NCBI GenBank assembly: GCA_044433645.1
Contig: JAWXTK010000006.1
Coordinates: 27,465 to 91,464, forward strand
Source of the DNA: JAWXTK01 sp044433645
Lineage (GTDB): Bacteria; Bacteroidota; Bacteroidia; Bacteroidales; Rikenellaceae
DNA length: 64,000 nucleotides
Reading direction: 5' to 3'
A model generated the notes under the pieces. That model saw nothing but the letters and a program-made list of their open reading frames with translations, ran no database searches and was not told where the DNA came from. A program made the position numbers and the translations under genes. This document shows positions 1 through 8,977 of the stretch, one piece after another (positions within the stretch are counted from its first letter, which is position 1; every line of letters starts with the position of its first letter).

Positions 1-1329
1 GGCTTTTTCCCAGTTTTCGTCTGTACCTATATATTTTTCGGTATTATTTGGATCACGAAGTGAAATTTGAGCTGTGAACTCATTAAAGCTCAAAGTATTG
101 AAAATGTAAAGTACAATATCAATAACTTTCATGAACTCATCTTTAAGTTGGTCTGGACGAACAAAAAGATGGGCATCATCTTGAGTAAATCCTCTCACAC
201 GAGTTAAACCATGTAGCTCGCCACTTTGCTCATAACGATATACAGTTCCAAATTCTGCAAAACGAATAGGAAGATCTTTATAAGAGCGAGGTTTGAATTT
301 GTAAATCTCGCAGTGGTGAGGGCAGTTCATAGGTTTTAGCAAGAATTCCTCGTCCTCAGCTGGTGTGTGAATAGGTTGGAAAGAATCCTTACCATATTTA
401 GCGTAGTGACCCGAAGTCACATACAAATCTTTCATGCCGATGTGAGGAGTGATAACTTGCTCATAACCCTGTGCTTTTTGAGTTTGGCGCAAGAAATTCT
501 CCAATCTTTCGCGCAAGGCAGCACCCTTAGGCAACCACAAAGGTAGACCTTGGCCAACGCGTGGTGAGAAGTGGAAAAGCTCCAATTCCTTACCCAATTT
601 ACGGTGATCACGTTTTTTAGCTTCCTCAAGTATTGCTAGGTATTCATCTAGCATAGATTTTTTAGGGAAGGTGATACCATAAATACGAGTTAACATTTTA
701 TTGTTTTCGTTGCCTCTCCAGTAAGCTCCAGCTATAGAAGTTAGTTTAATAGCTTTGATAGGTGCTGTATTTATAAGGTGAGGTCCACGACATAGGTCGG
801 TGAATGCTCCGTTTGTGTAGAAAGTGATAGTGCCGTCCTCAAGATCTGAGATAAGCTCACATTTATACTCATCGCCTTTGTCGGTGTAAGTTTTTAGAGC
901 TTCGGCTTTAGTTACATCCTCACGGATAATTTCTTCTTTTGTGCGAGCTAGTTCTTCCATTTTTTTCTCTATGGAAACTAGGTCTGCCTCGGTGATAGGT
1001 TTTGGTAGATCTACGTCGTAGTAGAAACCATTTTCTATGCTAGGGCCTATACCAAACTTGATGCCTGGGTAAAGTGCCTGCAAAGCCTCGGCCAAAAGGT
1101 GAGAAGAAGTGTGCCAAAAAGTTTGTTTAGCTTCTTGGTCGTCCCATTTGTGTAATTTAATGTTGGCATCAGCGCAGATAGGCTCTTTCAGGCCTACAAC
1201 TTTGTCGTTGACGCTAGCAGCTAGCACATCTTGAGCTAGACGAGAACTGATTGACGATGCAATCTCTAGTGCTGTAACACCTGTGGCATACTCACGAATG
1301 CTGCCATCAGGAAAAGTAATTTTTATCAT
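1..1329 (-). CDS. thrS: Threonyl-tRNA synthetase, C-terminus cut by window edge
   Basis: Charges tRNA-Thr with threonine in the cytoplasm. The visible 443 codons hold the N-terminal TGS domain, the editing domain with an HTSSH (HxxxH) motif and a CRGPH motif, then the class II catalytic core with MNCPHHC, which supplies a zinc-binding cysteine, and RYEQSGELHGLTRVRGF. Family members are about 640-650 residues, so roughly the last 200, including the anticodon-binding domain, lie beyond base 1. The ATG at 1329 is 30 bases downstream of the pdxA stop on the same strand, which suggests co-transcription. I see no T-box leader. Identification is firm. Confidence 0.97.
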   Translation of the reverse strand, partial: MIKITFPDGSIREYATGVTALEIASSISSRLAQDVLAASVNDKVVGLKEPICADANIKLHKWDDQEAKQTFWHTSSHLLAEALQALYPGIKFGIGPSIENGFYYDVDLPKPITEADLVSIEKKMEELARTKEEIIREDVTKAEALKTYTDKGDEYKCELISDLEDGTITFYTNGAFTDLCRGPHLINTAPIKAIKLTSIAGAYWRGNENNKMLTRIYGITFPKKSMLDEYLAILEEAKKRDHRKLGKELELFHFSPRVGQGLPLWLPKGAALRERLENFLRQTQKAQGYEQVITPHIGMKDLYVTSGHYAKYGKDSFQPIHTPAEDEEFLLKPMNCPHHCEIYKFKPRSYKDLPIRFAEFGTVYRYEQSGELHGLTRVRGFTQDDAHLFVRPDQLKDEFMKVIDIVLYIFNTLSFNEFTAQISLRDPNNTEKYIGTDENWEKA

Positions 1330-1359
1330 TGTCTTTTTATCTAAAAAAGTTGTTTATGT

Positions 1360-2451
1360 CTATGCTTCGGGGCTTTCTGGTAGGTCTTTCACCGACACAT
1401 CAGCTCCTTTTTCTCTCTCGTATTTACGAAGAGGTCTTGCGCTTATTTGCTTGTAGTTTTTTCTGCTACGGTAAATATCTATTGCTGAGTAAATCGCAGC
1501 TCTCATAGAGCTAGGGTCAGCTACATCTTTGCCTGCGATATCATAGGCCACGCCATGATCGGGGCTGGTGCGTATATATGCTAAATTGGCCGAGAAATTA
1601 ACACCATCAGGCGATAAAGCCTTAAACGGAGCAAGTCCTTGGTCGTGATAAATAGCTAGGATACCATCGTAATTTTTGTAGCTAGCAGCAGCAAAAAATC
1701 CGTCAGCTGGGAAAGGCCCAAAAGCCAAGACTTTGTTGGCGATAGCCTCATTGATAGCTGGCGTGATAATCTCATTTTCCTCTGTGCCTAACATACCTCC
1801 GTCACCTGCGTGAGGGTTAAGTGCAAACACTGCTATGCGTGGTTTTACGATAGAAAAATCTTGTTTTAAAGTTTTTTCTAGTTGGTATATTTTCTCAACT
1901 ATTTTTTGTTTGGTTACACCCTCAATTACCTTTGTGATAGGGGTGTGAATAGTCACTAAACCTACTTTAAGTAGCTCACTGCACATTATCATAATGGGCT
2001 CGCCACTAAAAGCGTCGGCCAAAAATTCTGTGTGACCAGTGAAGTTAAACGACTCTGATTGCACGTTTTCTTTGCTGATAGGTGCTGTGACAAGTACGTC
2101 GATTGCGCCCTCTTTTAAATCTTTCACAGCTGCGTTAAGTGCGTCAACGGCTGCTTTGCCTGCTGTTTTTGTAGATTTGCCAGGTTCGGCTTTAAGGTCT
2201 TGGTTTACGCAATTAATCAGGCAAGGTTTTTTTCCAGGCCTAGCCTCGCGCGCTGAGGACACTAAGTTGAAGCTGAAATTTTCTGCTCCAGCTATGCCTG
2301 CTTTGTATTCTTGTGCTATGCGCGATGAACCGTACACAATAGGCGTACATAGCTCACACATGCGATTATCAAGTAAAGTTTTAATGATTACCTCATAACC
2401 CACACCGTTAATATCTCCGTGGGTGATGCCCACTTTTATCTTTTCACTCAT
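1360..2451 (-). CDS. pdxA: 4-hydroxythreonine-4-phosphate dehydrogenase
   Basis: Oxidises 4-phosphohydroxy-threonine in the DXP-dependent pathway to pyridoxal 5-phosphate. The 363-residue protein is slightly longer than usual (about 330) because of a charged C-terminal tail. The three metal-binding histidines of the family are visible in GHTEF (H140), NPHAGDGG (H214) and YHDQG (H269). It is followed by thrS and probably shares its transcript. A -7 box (TATATTTG on the minus strand, 2473-2480) lies just upstream of the ATG. PdxA paralogues with other substrates exist, but every signature fits the classical enzyme. Confidence 0.95.
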   Translation of the reverse strand: MSEKIKVGITHGDINGVGYEVIIKTLLDNRMCELCTPIVYGSSRIAQEYKAGIAGAENFSFNLVSSAREARPGKKPCLINCVNQDLKAEPGKSTKTAGKAAVDALNAAVKDLKEGAIDVLVTAPISKENVQSESFNFTGHTEFLADAFSGEPIMIMCSELLKVGLVTIHTPITKVIEGVTKQKIVEKIYQLEKTLKQDFSIVKPRIAVFALNPHAGDGGMLGTEENEIITPAINEAIANKVLAFGPFPADGFFAAASYKNYDGILAIYHDQGLAPFKALSPDGVNFSANLAYIRTSPDHGVAYDIAGKDVADPSSMRAAIYSAIDIYRSRKNYKQISARPLRKYEREKGADVSVKDLPESPEA

Positions 2452-2472
2452 AAATTTTGCTTATATAACGCG

Positions 2473-2480
2473 CAAATATA
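2473..2480 (-). promoter_or_regulatory. Probable -7 box of the pdxA-thrS transcript
   Basis: On the minus strand this reads TATATTTG, a perfect match to the Bacteroidota -7 element TAnnTTTG, 22 bases before the pdxA ATG. The nearest TTTG upstream is 27 bases away rather than about 20, so the -33 element is weak or absent. Confidence 0.5.
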
Positions 2481-2528
2481 AATATTTTTCTTTAAATATA
2501 AGTATATCAAAGCGTTTTTATTTGATTT

Positions 2529-3251
2529 TTAAACTCTGCGCCTAAATTCTGAGCATACTATCGAAGTTGCCGTAGCTACATTCAAAGACTCGCTGCTAGG
2601 GGAGTTTTTAGGGTAGGGAGGGATGTAGAGTTTGCTGCTGATTTTAGCCTCTATCACCTCAGAAATACCACGCCCTTCGTTACCCATAACTATCACACCA
2701 TTAGCGCTTAAGCTGTGGTTGTAGATGTTATCGCCCTCAAGAAAAGTGCCGTAAATAGGAGATGTGATTTTTGAGAGCGCCTCCTCTAGGTTGGTGTAGT
2801 GAACTCTAACCCTTAAAATTGCTCCCATACTGGCCTGAACAACCTTAGGATTGTAGCAATCTGCGCTTAAGTGTGAGCACAAAATATCCTTGATGCCAAA
2901 CCAGTCGGCAATGCGAATAATTGTACCTAAATTACCTGGATCTTGCACGTTGTCGAGCGCTAAAATTAGGGAATTATTTAGCTCGTCAAAGTTAAGTTTA
3001 TAGCTTGGAATTTTTACTACTGCAAGGCAGTCTGTTGGAGTTTTTAGTTGGCTGATACGCGCCATTTCTTTTGGCGAAACATGCTCATTATCAGCGTCTT
3101 GCTGAGTTGTATAGATGTTTTCTATCTCAAAATCTGAATCCTTTACTTCGCTTATTATTTTGTGACCTTCTAGGGTGAATAAACCATGCTCTAGACGAGA
3201 TTTTTTCTCGCCCAGAGACTTGATTTTTGTTATGTCGGCTTTTGTTAACAT
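2529..3251 (-). CDS. TrmH/SpoU-family RNA 2'-O-ribose methyltransferase
   Basis: A 240-residue SPOUT-class methyltransferase. An N-terminal substrate-binding segment, with its LEHGLFTLEGHKII stretch, is followed by the knotted catalytic domain. Family motifs are visible: NVQDPGNLGTIIRIADWF (motif 1), VMGNEGRG (motif 2) and IPPYPKNSPSSESLNVATA (motif 3, the S-adenosylmethionine knot). It probably methylates a ribose in 23S rRNA or a tRNA; the exact target cannot be read from sequence. It appears to have its own promoter, with a -7 box at 3266-3273 next to a palindrome, and a very short leader. Confidence 0.9.
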   Translation of the reverse strand: MLTKADITKIKSLGEKKSRLEHGLFTLEGHKIISEVKDSDFEIENIYTTQQDADNEHVSPKEMARISQLKTPTDCLAVVKIPSYKLNFDELNNSLILALDNVQDPGNLGTIIRIADWFGIKDILCSHLSADCYNPKVVQASMGAILRVRVHYTNLEEALSKITSPIYGTFLEGDNIYNHSLSANGVIVMGNEGRGISEVIEAKISSKLYIPPYPKNSPSSESLNVATATSIVCSEFRRRV

Positions 3252-3265
3252 TTTTTATTTTTTTG

Positions 3266-3297
3266 CAAATATAGCATGACACGACTAGTCTAGTCGT
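3266..3297 (-). promoter_or_regulatory. -7 box plus 17-bp palindrome before the TrmH-family gene
   Basis: Positions 3266-3273 read TATATTTG on the minus strand, a perfect -7 box 14 bases before the ATG. About 8 bases further upstream lies a perfect 8-bp inverted repeat, ACGACTAG-T-CTAGTCGT (3281-3297), abutting the stop codon of the preceding gene. It occupies the region where the -33 contact would fall and no TTTG is present. With a one-base centre it is a poor RNA hairpin, so a protein-binding operator is the better reading. Confidence 0.5.
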
Positions 3298-3298
3298 A

Positions 3299-3736
3299 CT
3301 AGTTGCATTTCTCGCCCTCGTAGACAGCCATTTTTGAGCCTGCATCAAAGGTTACGCTTATAGTATTTTTATCTGTCTGAGCATAGAAATTCCTAAGGCG
3401 TGTATTGCCAAAAGGCTCACCATTAGCTGTGGGCTTGCCCGTTGTCTCTTGCTCAAAAAGATATTCGCCCTTGTCGTCTTTAGTAAAAGGTATGTTAGAG
3501 AAATCTATTGTAAGACCCACAGGCATACCAGGGCCAAATTGCATACCCACAGTCGAAAATTTAGCTTTAGAAGTGGCTAAATCTAAAGTAATATTAAACT
3601 TAACTTCCATAACCTCAAAACTAGTCTCCTCGCTATAAACCGAGAAAGTGCCTTTGTAATTCAAGGTCTCAGCGCTAGAAGTAAGCACTGCAAAAACAGC
3701 TATAAGCGACAAAAAAAACACCTTTACTACTCTCAT
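3299..3736 (-). CDS. Secreted single-unit calycin-like protein
   Basis: 145 residues with a clear signal peptide (cleavage near TSSAET) and no lipobox cysteine. The body is beta-rich with one copy of a unit also found in the two upstream proteins: a strand with KFNITL, a FGPGMP turn and LTIDFSNIPF. This resembles the calycin-like domain of secreted Bacteroidales proteins, but a fold search is needed. Last gene of the apparent TonB-receptor operon, 64 bases after the three-unit lipoprotein. A ligand-binding role beside the receptor is inference. Confidence 0.6.
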   Translation of the reverse strand: MRVVKVFFLSLIAVFAVLTSSAETLNYKGTFSVYSEETSFEVMEVKFNITLDLATSKAKFSTVGMQFGPGMPVGLTIDFSNIPFTKDDKGEYLFEQETTGKPTANGEPFGNTRLRNFYAQTDKNTISVTFDAGSKMAVYEGEKCN

Positions 3737-3800
3737 AATTTCTTTTTTAAATTAGTTTGAGTAGTAAAGGTAATAATTTTATTATTCTTGTCCAAGAAAT

Positions 3801-5036
3801 CTATTCAAAAGTCTCAAAAGAGCAACAAAAATCGCCTGAATCGCCTATCTCAAAGCTAGCTCCGTCAACAAAATCTTGAATAAAATAAAACTCAACAGAG
3901 AACAATCCTGGGTAATATTCCTCTCCTATAATAGGCATAACATTCTCGAAATCGCCCTCAACGGCAAAGCCCTCAGCAGTTGAGGTAAAATACAAGTTTG
4001 GCAATACCAAATCACAGCTCTCCATGCCCTCATACAACTTAACATCCTTGAAAGTTAAAGTCACAGTATTATAACCCTCGCCTGGACTAACTATTAAATC
4101 GGTAGCAGTAACTGTTTCACTGCAATCAAAATCTCCACTCACAGTAAACTCCGTGAACTCAGGCTCTCTGTCCGAGATAAAAATATAAGTTGTAGCACTT
4201 AGATCTATCGCCGAGGCATAGTAAAGACCTTTTTCGTCAAATACTAATTCTATGTAATCTATGGTCTTGCTTTTGTACTCAACGCCTGAGACTAGAGGAT
4301 AAAAATCCTTTAATTCAGAGTGCTCTATGCGTATCCACTGATTCTCAACTGTGTAAGATAAAGGATTAGTGCTGAATGTTATAGCACCCATACTTTCAGA
4401 GAATTTAACATCATTATAAGTAATTACAGCCAAATTATTAACACTGTCTATGCCTATGCGCACAGAGGCTGGCGTAGTAAAAGTAGCTTCTGCATCTTGG
4501 AAATCACCCTCAAATTCATAATAGTTAGTCTCTTTGTAAGTGGCAGAATCATTATCTTCCTGAGGCTTAACAATAGTAGTGCTAGTTGTTGAGAAAGTAA
4601 AAGTCTCGGCATTAATACCATAAGTTGCGGCCGTTAAAACAAAGCTACCAGCAAGGTTTGTACCATTGAGCGCGAAGTCAAAATCCGAGAACGACACCTC
4701 AGTTTGATAGTCCATACCCATAAACGTAGCTGAGATAATCCCTGTTTGGTAAATAGCAGTAGACGTGCAACTTACCTCATAGAAATCAACATTTAAATCC
4801 AAACCCATTAAACTTAGGTTATTAAGATTGATGTCTGCCGACTCGCAATTTTCGTCAAAAATAACAGTTACGACAACACCTTCAATATCATTATCTAAAT
4901 AATCAGAACTAAGATTTCCGGTGAAAGTCACCGTTGAGCCTGCAAGCGTTTGGGTGGTCTGCTCATCTAGTTTATCACACGAAGTGACAAAGGCCAGAGC
5001 TAAGAGAGAAAATAGAATAAATTTAAGATTTTTCAT
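3801..5036 (-). CDS. Calycin-like lipoprotein with three repeat units
   Basis: 411 residues. The N-terminus MKNLKFILFSLLALAFVTSC is a lipoprotein signal ending in a lipobox, so the mature protein is lipidated at the cysteine. Three related beta-rich segments follow, recognisable by VTVIFDEN...LMGLDL, AVITYNDVKFSESMGAITF and TVTLTFKDVKLYEGMESCDL. Residues around 165-180 form a Lys/Glu/Asp-rich linker between units. It sits between the two-unit and one-unit relatives downstream of the TonB receptor. Probably outer-membrane or surface anchored. Ligand unknown. Confidence 0.6.
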   Translation of the reverse strand: MKNLKFILFSLLALAFVTSCDKLDEQTTQTLAGSTVTFTGNLSSDYLDNDIEGVVVTVIFDENCESADINLNNLSLMGLDLNVDFYEVSCTSTAIYQTGIISATFMGMDYQTEVSFSDFDFALNGTNLAGSFVLTAATYGINAETFTFSTTSTTIVKPQEDNDSATYKETNYYEFEGDFQDAEATFTTPASVRIGIDSVNNLAVITYNDVKFSESMGAITFSTNPLSYTVENQWIRIEHSELKDFYPLVSGVEYKSKTIDYIELVFDEKGLYYASAIDLSATTYIFISDREPEFTEFTVSGDFDCSETVTATDLIVSPGEGYNTVTLTFKDVKLYEGMESCDLVLPNLYFTSTAEGFAVEGDFENVMPIIGEEYYPGLFSVEFYFIQDFVDGASFEIGDSGDFCCSFETFE

Positions 5037-5133
5037 ATTGAACGGGTTTTGGTTAAAAAAATATCTTTGTCTTTAAGCGCAGAACAACGCCTAAAAACAA
5101 AGATATTAAAAATTGGGTTAATTAAAAAATCGC

Positions 5134-6000
5134 CTAGCTTAGTTCTGTCGTAAAGTTGTAAACATTTGCATTATTAAGAGTGAAAGTACCTGTCATTGAG
5201 CGACGATAACGATAGCTGAAAGTAAACGAGAGGCTAGTCACATCGCCATAAGAGCTTAAATCTTCATCAGAGACTGGAGTAATAGCATCAGTTATAGTTG
5301 CAGTAAATTCACCTGTTGCATCATAAGTGCAAGGAACGCCTGGGATAGTCATATCAATATAATCAGGCATAAAGCTAATGAACTTAAATTGTTTGAAAAT
5401 TAAGTCTACCTTAGTGTTATCTGAATTTGGGATAGCAACTACGTCAATTCCTTGACCATAAGGGTAATATACATTATTGTTGCTAAAATATCCTAAGAAC
5501 GTATAACTATCATCTGTTGTAATACTTGAAGTGCTAGCATACTCAAAAGAATAAGTAGGGTTACCAGTAACCATATAAGTAGTAATATCAAAGCTACTAA
5601 TGATGTCTGTTGCAGTAAATACAAACTCAAGGTTACTGAAAACTGCATAAGCTGATGCATCTGCACCATTCATTGTAGGTGCTAGGGTGTCTGGGCAAAT
5701 AAAAGAGTAAGAACCTGTGTAATTTTCTACGATCATAGAATCTGCGATATTAACACTCATAGTAAGCTCTGGCATACCAGCCATAAACATAACTGACTCA
5801 AAAGTAACATCTATGCTACCGTCAGAGAGAAAATCTAAACCTATAACTTGATTTTCTTTAGTGTAGTCATAACTATTTGCACCCTCTAAATCTTGGGTGA
5901 ATGTGTACTGATAAGGTGAACTTGGTGTTACTTCTGATTTCTCGCATGAAAATGCAACTGCTGACAATAAAGCCAAAAATGCTAATCTAAATTTTTTCAT
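5134..6000 (-). CDS. Calycin-like lipoprotein with two repeat units
   Basis: 288 residues beginning with the lipoprotein signal MKKFRLAFLALLSAVAFSC. The body holds two copies of the beta-rich unit: VTFESVMFMAGMPELTMSV at about residues 64-82 and DLIFKQFKFISFMPDYIDMTIPGV at about 198-221. The shared pattern is a hydrophobic strand, a [GF]MP turn, then a strand ending near a proline. It begins only 14 bases after the stop of the TonB receptor gene, so the two are surely co-transcribed. Probably a surface lipoprotein presenting a ligand to the receptor, by analogy with other TonB systems; not shown by sequence. Confidence 0.6.
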   Translation of the reverse strand: MKKFRLAFLALLSAVAFSCEKSEVTPSSPYQYTFTQDLEGANSYDYTKENQVIGLDFLSDGSIDVTFESVMFMAGMPELTMSVNIADSMIVENYTGSYSFICPDTLAPTMNGADASAYAVFSNLEFVFTATDIISSFDITTYMVTGNPTYSFEYASTSSITTDDSYTFLGYFSNNNVYYPYGQGIDVVAIPNSDNTKVDLIFKQFKFISFMPDYIDMTIPGVPCTYDATGEFTATITDAITPVSDEDLSSYGDVTSLSFTFSYRYRRSMTGTFTLNNANVYNFTTELS

Positions 6001-6014
6001 TTTTTTTGTGTTTT

Positions 6015-8234
6015 TTATAATTTAATATTGATTGAAATTCCTGCTGAAACGGGATCGCCCATTTGGACAAATTTTTTATATATAGATTCAAAATAAAAAG
6101 TATTATATGAAGTGTTTAAGATATTTTTAGCCCACACATCTACGCTATAACGACCCATGCGATAACCTATCTTGGCATCTAAGAGCGTGTAAAAAGGCTC
6201 ATAAATACTATTATCCTCGCTCCAATATATTTTGCCTATACCCTTAGCTGCTAGGCCAAAAACTATGCTCTGGGTATCAGTGAGTTTCACAGTATAATCT
6301 GCTCTAAGCGATGCTGTATGCTGGGGAGCATAAGGCACGTAATTGCCTGCATATTGAACCTCAACATCATCTCCATTATCATCTTCTATAAAATCCTTGT
6401 AATCTTTAAACTTAGCATTGGTATAGCCATAATCGGCGCTAAGATTAAAATTATTATAGCTCCACGCAGCCGACAATTCCACGCCTTGGCTTTTGGTTCG
6501 CCCAGCATTTGTCATTATCCTGCCCGTAGCATCGGCATCGGCAAGGACAGTAAGTTGCTGATCATAACAATCTATAAAAAATACTGCTGCGCTTGCTCTT
6601 AAACCCAATTCACTCCAATAGAAATTACCCCCTAGCTCATAATTCCAGCTATACTCAGGGTCGTAGGTCATAACATCGCCCACATCATAATTACTATTAC
6701 CCGTAATCTTGCTAGTTAGCTGGTCTTTTAATATGTCCGAAAATACCTGAGTATTAAATCCCCCAGCTTTGTAACCCTTAGCCACGGTGGCATAGAGTGT
6801 ACCTCTATTTTTAAGCGAATAAGTAAGCGAAAGTTTAGGAATGAACTCAATAAAAGAATTTGAGATAGACTCATCATTTATAATCTCAGCAGGATTAGGG
6901 TATAAGGTTTTGCTCTCGTCTTTTAGAACCTTAGAGTACTCAGCATAAGCGTAATTTTGGTAATTTAGCGTTGCATATTCATAATCCACACGCACCTCGC
7001 CCGAGAGAGTTAGCCTATCAAAACTGTAAGACGACTTATGATAAAGCGCAGCCCCAAGCGTTGGCGTATTAAAATAACTCTCTAGCAAAAGACTATCCCT
7101 ACCCCACACATAATTATATACAGGGTCATTATTTGCATTATTAACTATAAGCTCTTGTATCCCAGTCTCTTTAAACAACACTGGCGCCTCCATTTTGTTG
7201 TACTCAAAAAACGCGAAACCACCCACTAGCCAGCTGTACCTACTCTCAGTGTTTGATTTTACTACGAAATCTTGAGTTAGTGTGTACTCATCTTGAATTT
7301 GCTCGAGCGTGAAATAATTCTCTGAGGTGAAGTCGTTATCCAAAATCATGTGGTTGTGCATCTGAGAATAGCTCGTTGCCGAGTGGATAGAAAAATTCTC
7401 ATAATTTTTGCTCACCGACAGTGCATTAGTTAGTGTAAATCGCTCAAAGGAGCTAGGGTCGTTATAATCAACTCCCTCACTACCAATTAGTTTGTAAGGA
7501 TAACCCCCTTGACTAAGCAGCGAGCTTGACAAAGTATTTTGTATGTTGATATCACCTTTTTTATAATGGATTTTTCCACGCAGACCACCTTGTTTTTCCC
7601 AATCTAGTTTCTCGTCGTTGTAAAGGTTGGTGAAATATCCGTCGGTTTGAGAATAGTAACCTGTTACTGCATAGCCAAAGTAAGGATTGGCCTTACGGTA
7701 GTGTGATGCCCTGGCTTTCAGCGTGTTAGCCGTACCATAGTCAAGGCCAAAGCGTGTACCCTGCCATTGCAAGGGCGAGATAGTGTAAACATTCATCACT
7801 CCCCCCATGGTATTACGACCATACATAGCACTTTGAGGGCCTCTTAGGACTTCTATACGGTCTACATCCACCATTTCAAAGTCAAAATTATCTTTATTTA
7901 GCAAAGGCACATTATCCACGTTCATGCCCATAACAGGGTGGTCTATCCTAGCGCCCAGGCCACGCACATAAACCGAGGACGTGATGCGCGAACCGTAGTC
8001 AGGCACGAACACGTTTGGTGCTAACACGGCTAGATCTTTTAGGCCTGATATAGAGTTTTTTTCTATTTCTTCTTGCGAGAATACGGAGCTGGAAACAGCC
8101 TCTTGTTTTATATTGAGACCTTGTTTTATAGAAGTTATCTCAACAGCATCTATCTCTATTGTCTCGGCTGAGAACAATAGAGAAGGTGCTGACACACACA
8201 ATAATATATAAAAAATGAGATAATTCTTTGTCAT
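6015..8234 (-). CDS. TonB-dependent outer-membrane receptor
   Basis: 739 residues. A signal peptide ending near LLFSAE is followed by the plug domain (VFSQEEIEKNSISGLKDLAVLAPNVFVPDYG...RGLGARIDHPVMGMNVDNVPLL...RIEVLRGPQSAMYGRNTMGGVMNV, spread over about residues 50-150) and a 22-strand-type barrel with a recognisable YATVAKGYKAGGFNTQ segment. Its size and lack of an N-terminal carboxypeptidase-like extension resemble siderophore or small-ligand receptors rather than SusC. A LuxR-type regulator lies upstream and three calycin-like secreted proteins downstream, making a candidate uptake locus. The substrate cannot be assigned. Confidence 0.93.
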   Translation of the reverse strand: MTKNYLIFYILLCVSAPSLLFSAETIEIDAVEITSIKQGLNIKQEAVSSSVFSQEEIEKNSISGLKDLAVLAPNVFVPDYGSRITSSVYVRGLGARIDHPVMGMNVDNVPLLNKDNFDFEMVDVDRIEVLRGPQSAMYGRNTMGGVMNVYTISPLQWQGTRFGLDYGTANTLKARASHYRKANPYFGYAVTGYYSQTDGYFTNLYNDEKLDWEKQGGLRGKIHYKKGDINIQNTLSSSLLSQGGYPYKLIGSEGVDYNDPSSFERFTLTNALSVSKNYENFSIHSATSYSQMHNHMILDNDFTSENYFTLEQIQDEYTLTQDFVVKSNTESRYSWLVGGFAFFEYNKMEAPVLFKETGIQELIVNNANNDPVYNYVWGRDSLLLESYFNTPTLGAALYHKSSYSFDRLTLSGEVRVDYEYATLNYQNYAYAEYSKVLKDESKTLYPNPAEIINDESISNSFIEFIPKLSLTYSLKNRGTLYATVAKGYKAGGFNTQVFSDILKDQLTSKITGNSNYDVGDVMTYDPEYSWNYELGGNFYWSELGLRASAAVFFIDCYDQQLTVLADADATGRIMTNAGRTKSQGVELSAAWSYNNFNLSADYGYTNAKFKDYKDFIEDDNGDDVEVQYAGNYVPYAPQHTASLRADYTVKLTDTQSIVFGLAAKGIGKIYWSEDNSIYEPFYTLLDAKIGYRMGRYSVDVWAKNILNTSYNTFYFESIYKKFVQMGDPVSAGISINIKL

Positions 8235-8317
8235 CTGTAAAATGTTAAATTTTCAGAATACAAAGAAATAGCATAAAATCGCTTTGTGCAATCCTTATTT
8301 ATGAGGATATTGAGGGG

Positions 8318-8340
8318 ATATCAGAGCGCAGCTCTGATAT
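8318..8340. terminator. Hairpin between the LuxR-type and TonB-receptor genes
   Basis: A perfect 10-bp stem, ATATCAGAGC (8318-8327) with loop GCA and GCTCTGATAT (8331-8340), lies 37 bases after the regulator's stop. A T-rich tract follows on the + strand but not on the minus strand, so it is a weak intrinsic terminator in the gene direction. It could instead stabilise or process an RNA spanning both genes. Confidence 0.45.
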
Positions 8341-8377
8341 AGTTTTTAGTTTCAAGTTTTTAGAAACTTAAAAACCC

Positions 8378-8977
8378 CTACTGAACGATACTCTCAGGAT
8401 CAACCAGACCCTGGTTAATAGCATAAATAGTAAGCGCAGCCACAGATTTAATATTCAACTTGGTGACTATATTCTTACGGTGAGAAATTACCGTGGTAAT
8501 AGAAATATTCATCTTATCGGCTATCTCCTTATTAATATAGCCCTGAGCGATAAAACCTATTACCTCCTTCTCTCTGTCCGTAAGCTGAACAGCAACAGCA
8601 TCGCCGTGATGATATTGCCTTATAGAGTGAGACTCCACGTGTGAGCGATTCCTCAGCTTTAGAATATCCTTCACCAACTGCTCCTCGCCCTGATTAATAT
8701 TGATATACAACACCCCAGGCGTATTAGTCTGCATAGGATTTTCTTTCAACACTATGGCTCTATAACCTATATTCTGGAAAAATTCTATATTAGAGTTAAA
8801 GATGGTGTAAGAGATGAAATAGTGCATATAACTACTCTTCTCCACCAAAGAAAGTTCGGCAAAACTATTAAAGATTTCTATCTCTGCCACCGGTATGATT
8901 TTCTCTAAGATAGATTTTAAACCTATGCCCATTAATTGGTTAGATGTAACTATTGCTATGGCAGGATGTGGATGCAT
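8378..8977 (-). CDS. LuxR-type (NarL/FixJ-like) transcription regulator with degenerate receiver
   Basis: 199 residues. The C-terminal 65 form a LuxR-type helix-turn-helix (LTDREKEVIGFIAQGYINKE, then SITTVISHRKNIVTKLNI). The N-terminal 120 have the length and hydrophobic pattern of a response-regulator receiver, but the acidic pair and the phospho-acceptor Asp are missing; the relevant strand reads MHYFISYTIF. It is therefore unlikely to be controlled by phosphorylation. It lies upstream of, and parallel to, the TonB-receptor operon and is the obvious candidate regulator of it; that link is inference. Confidence 0.85.
   Translation of the reverse strand: MHPHPAIAIVTSNQLMGIGLKSILEKIIPVAEIEIFNSFAELSLVEKSSYMHYFISYTIFNSNIEFFQNIGYRAIVLKENPMQTNTPGVLYININQGEEQLVKDILKLRNRSHVESHSIRQYHHGDAVAVQLTDREKEVIGFIAQGYINKEIADKMNISITTVISHRKNIVTKLNIKSVAALTIYAINQGLVDPESIVQ

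Noticed and set aside
1..2460. T-box leader for thrS, or T-box leaders for leuS and pheA
   Set aside because: thrS lies 30 bases after pdxA, leuS has only about 20 bases of leader, and the pheA leader lacks the T-box sequence; it has a leader peptide instead.
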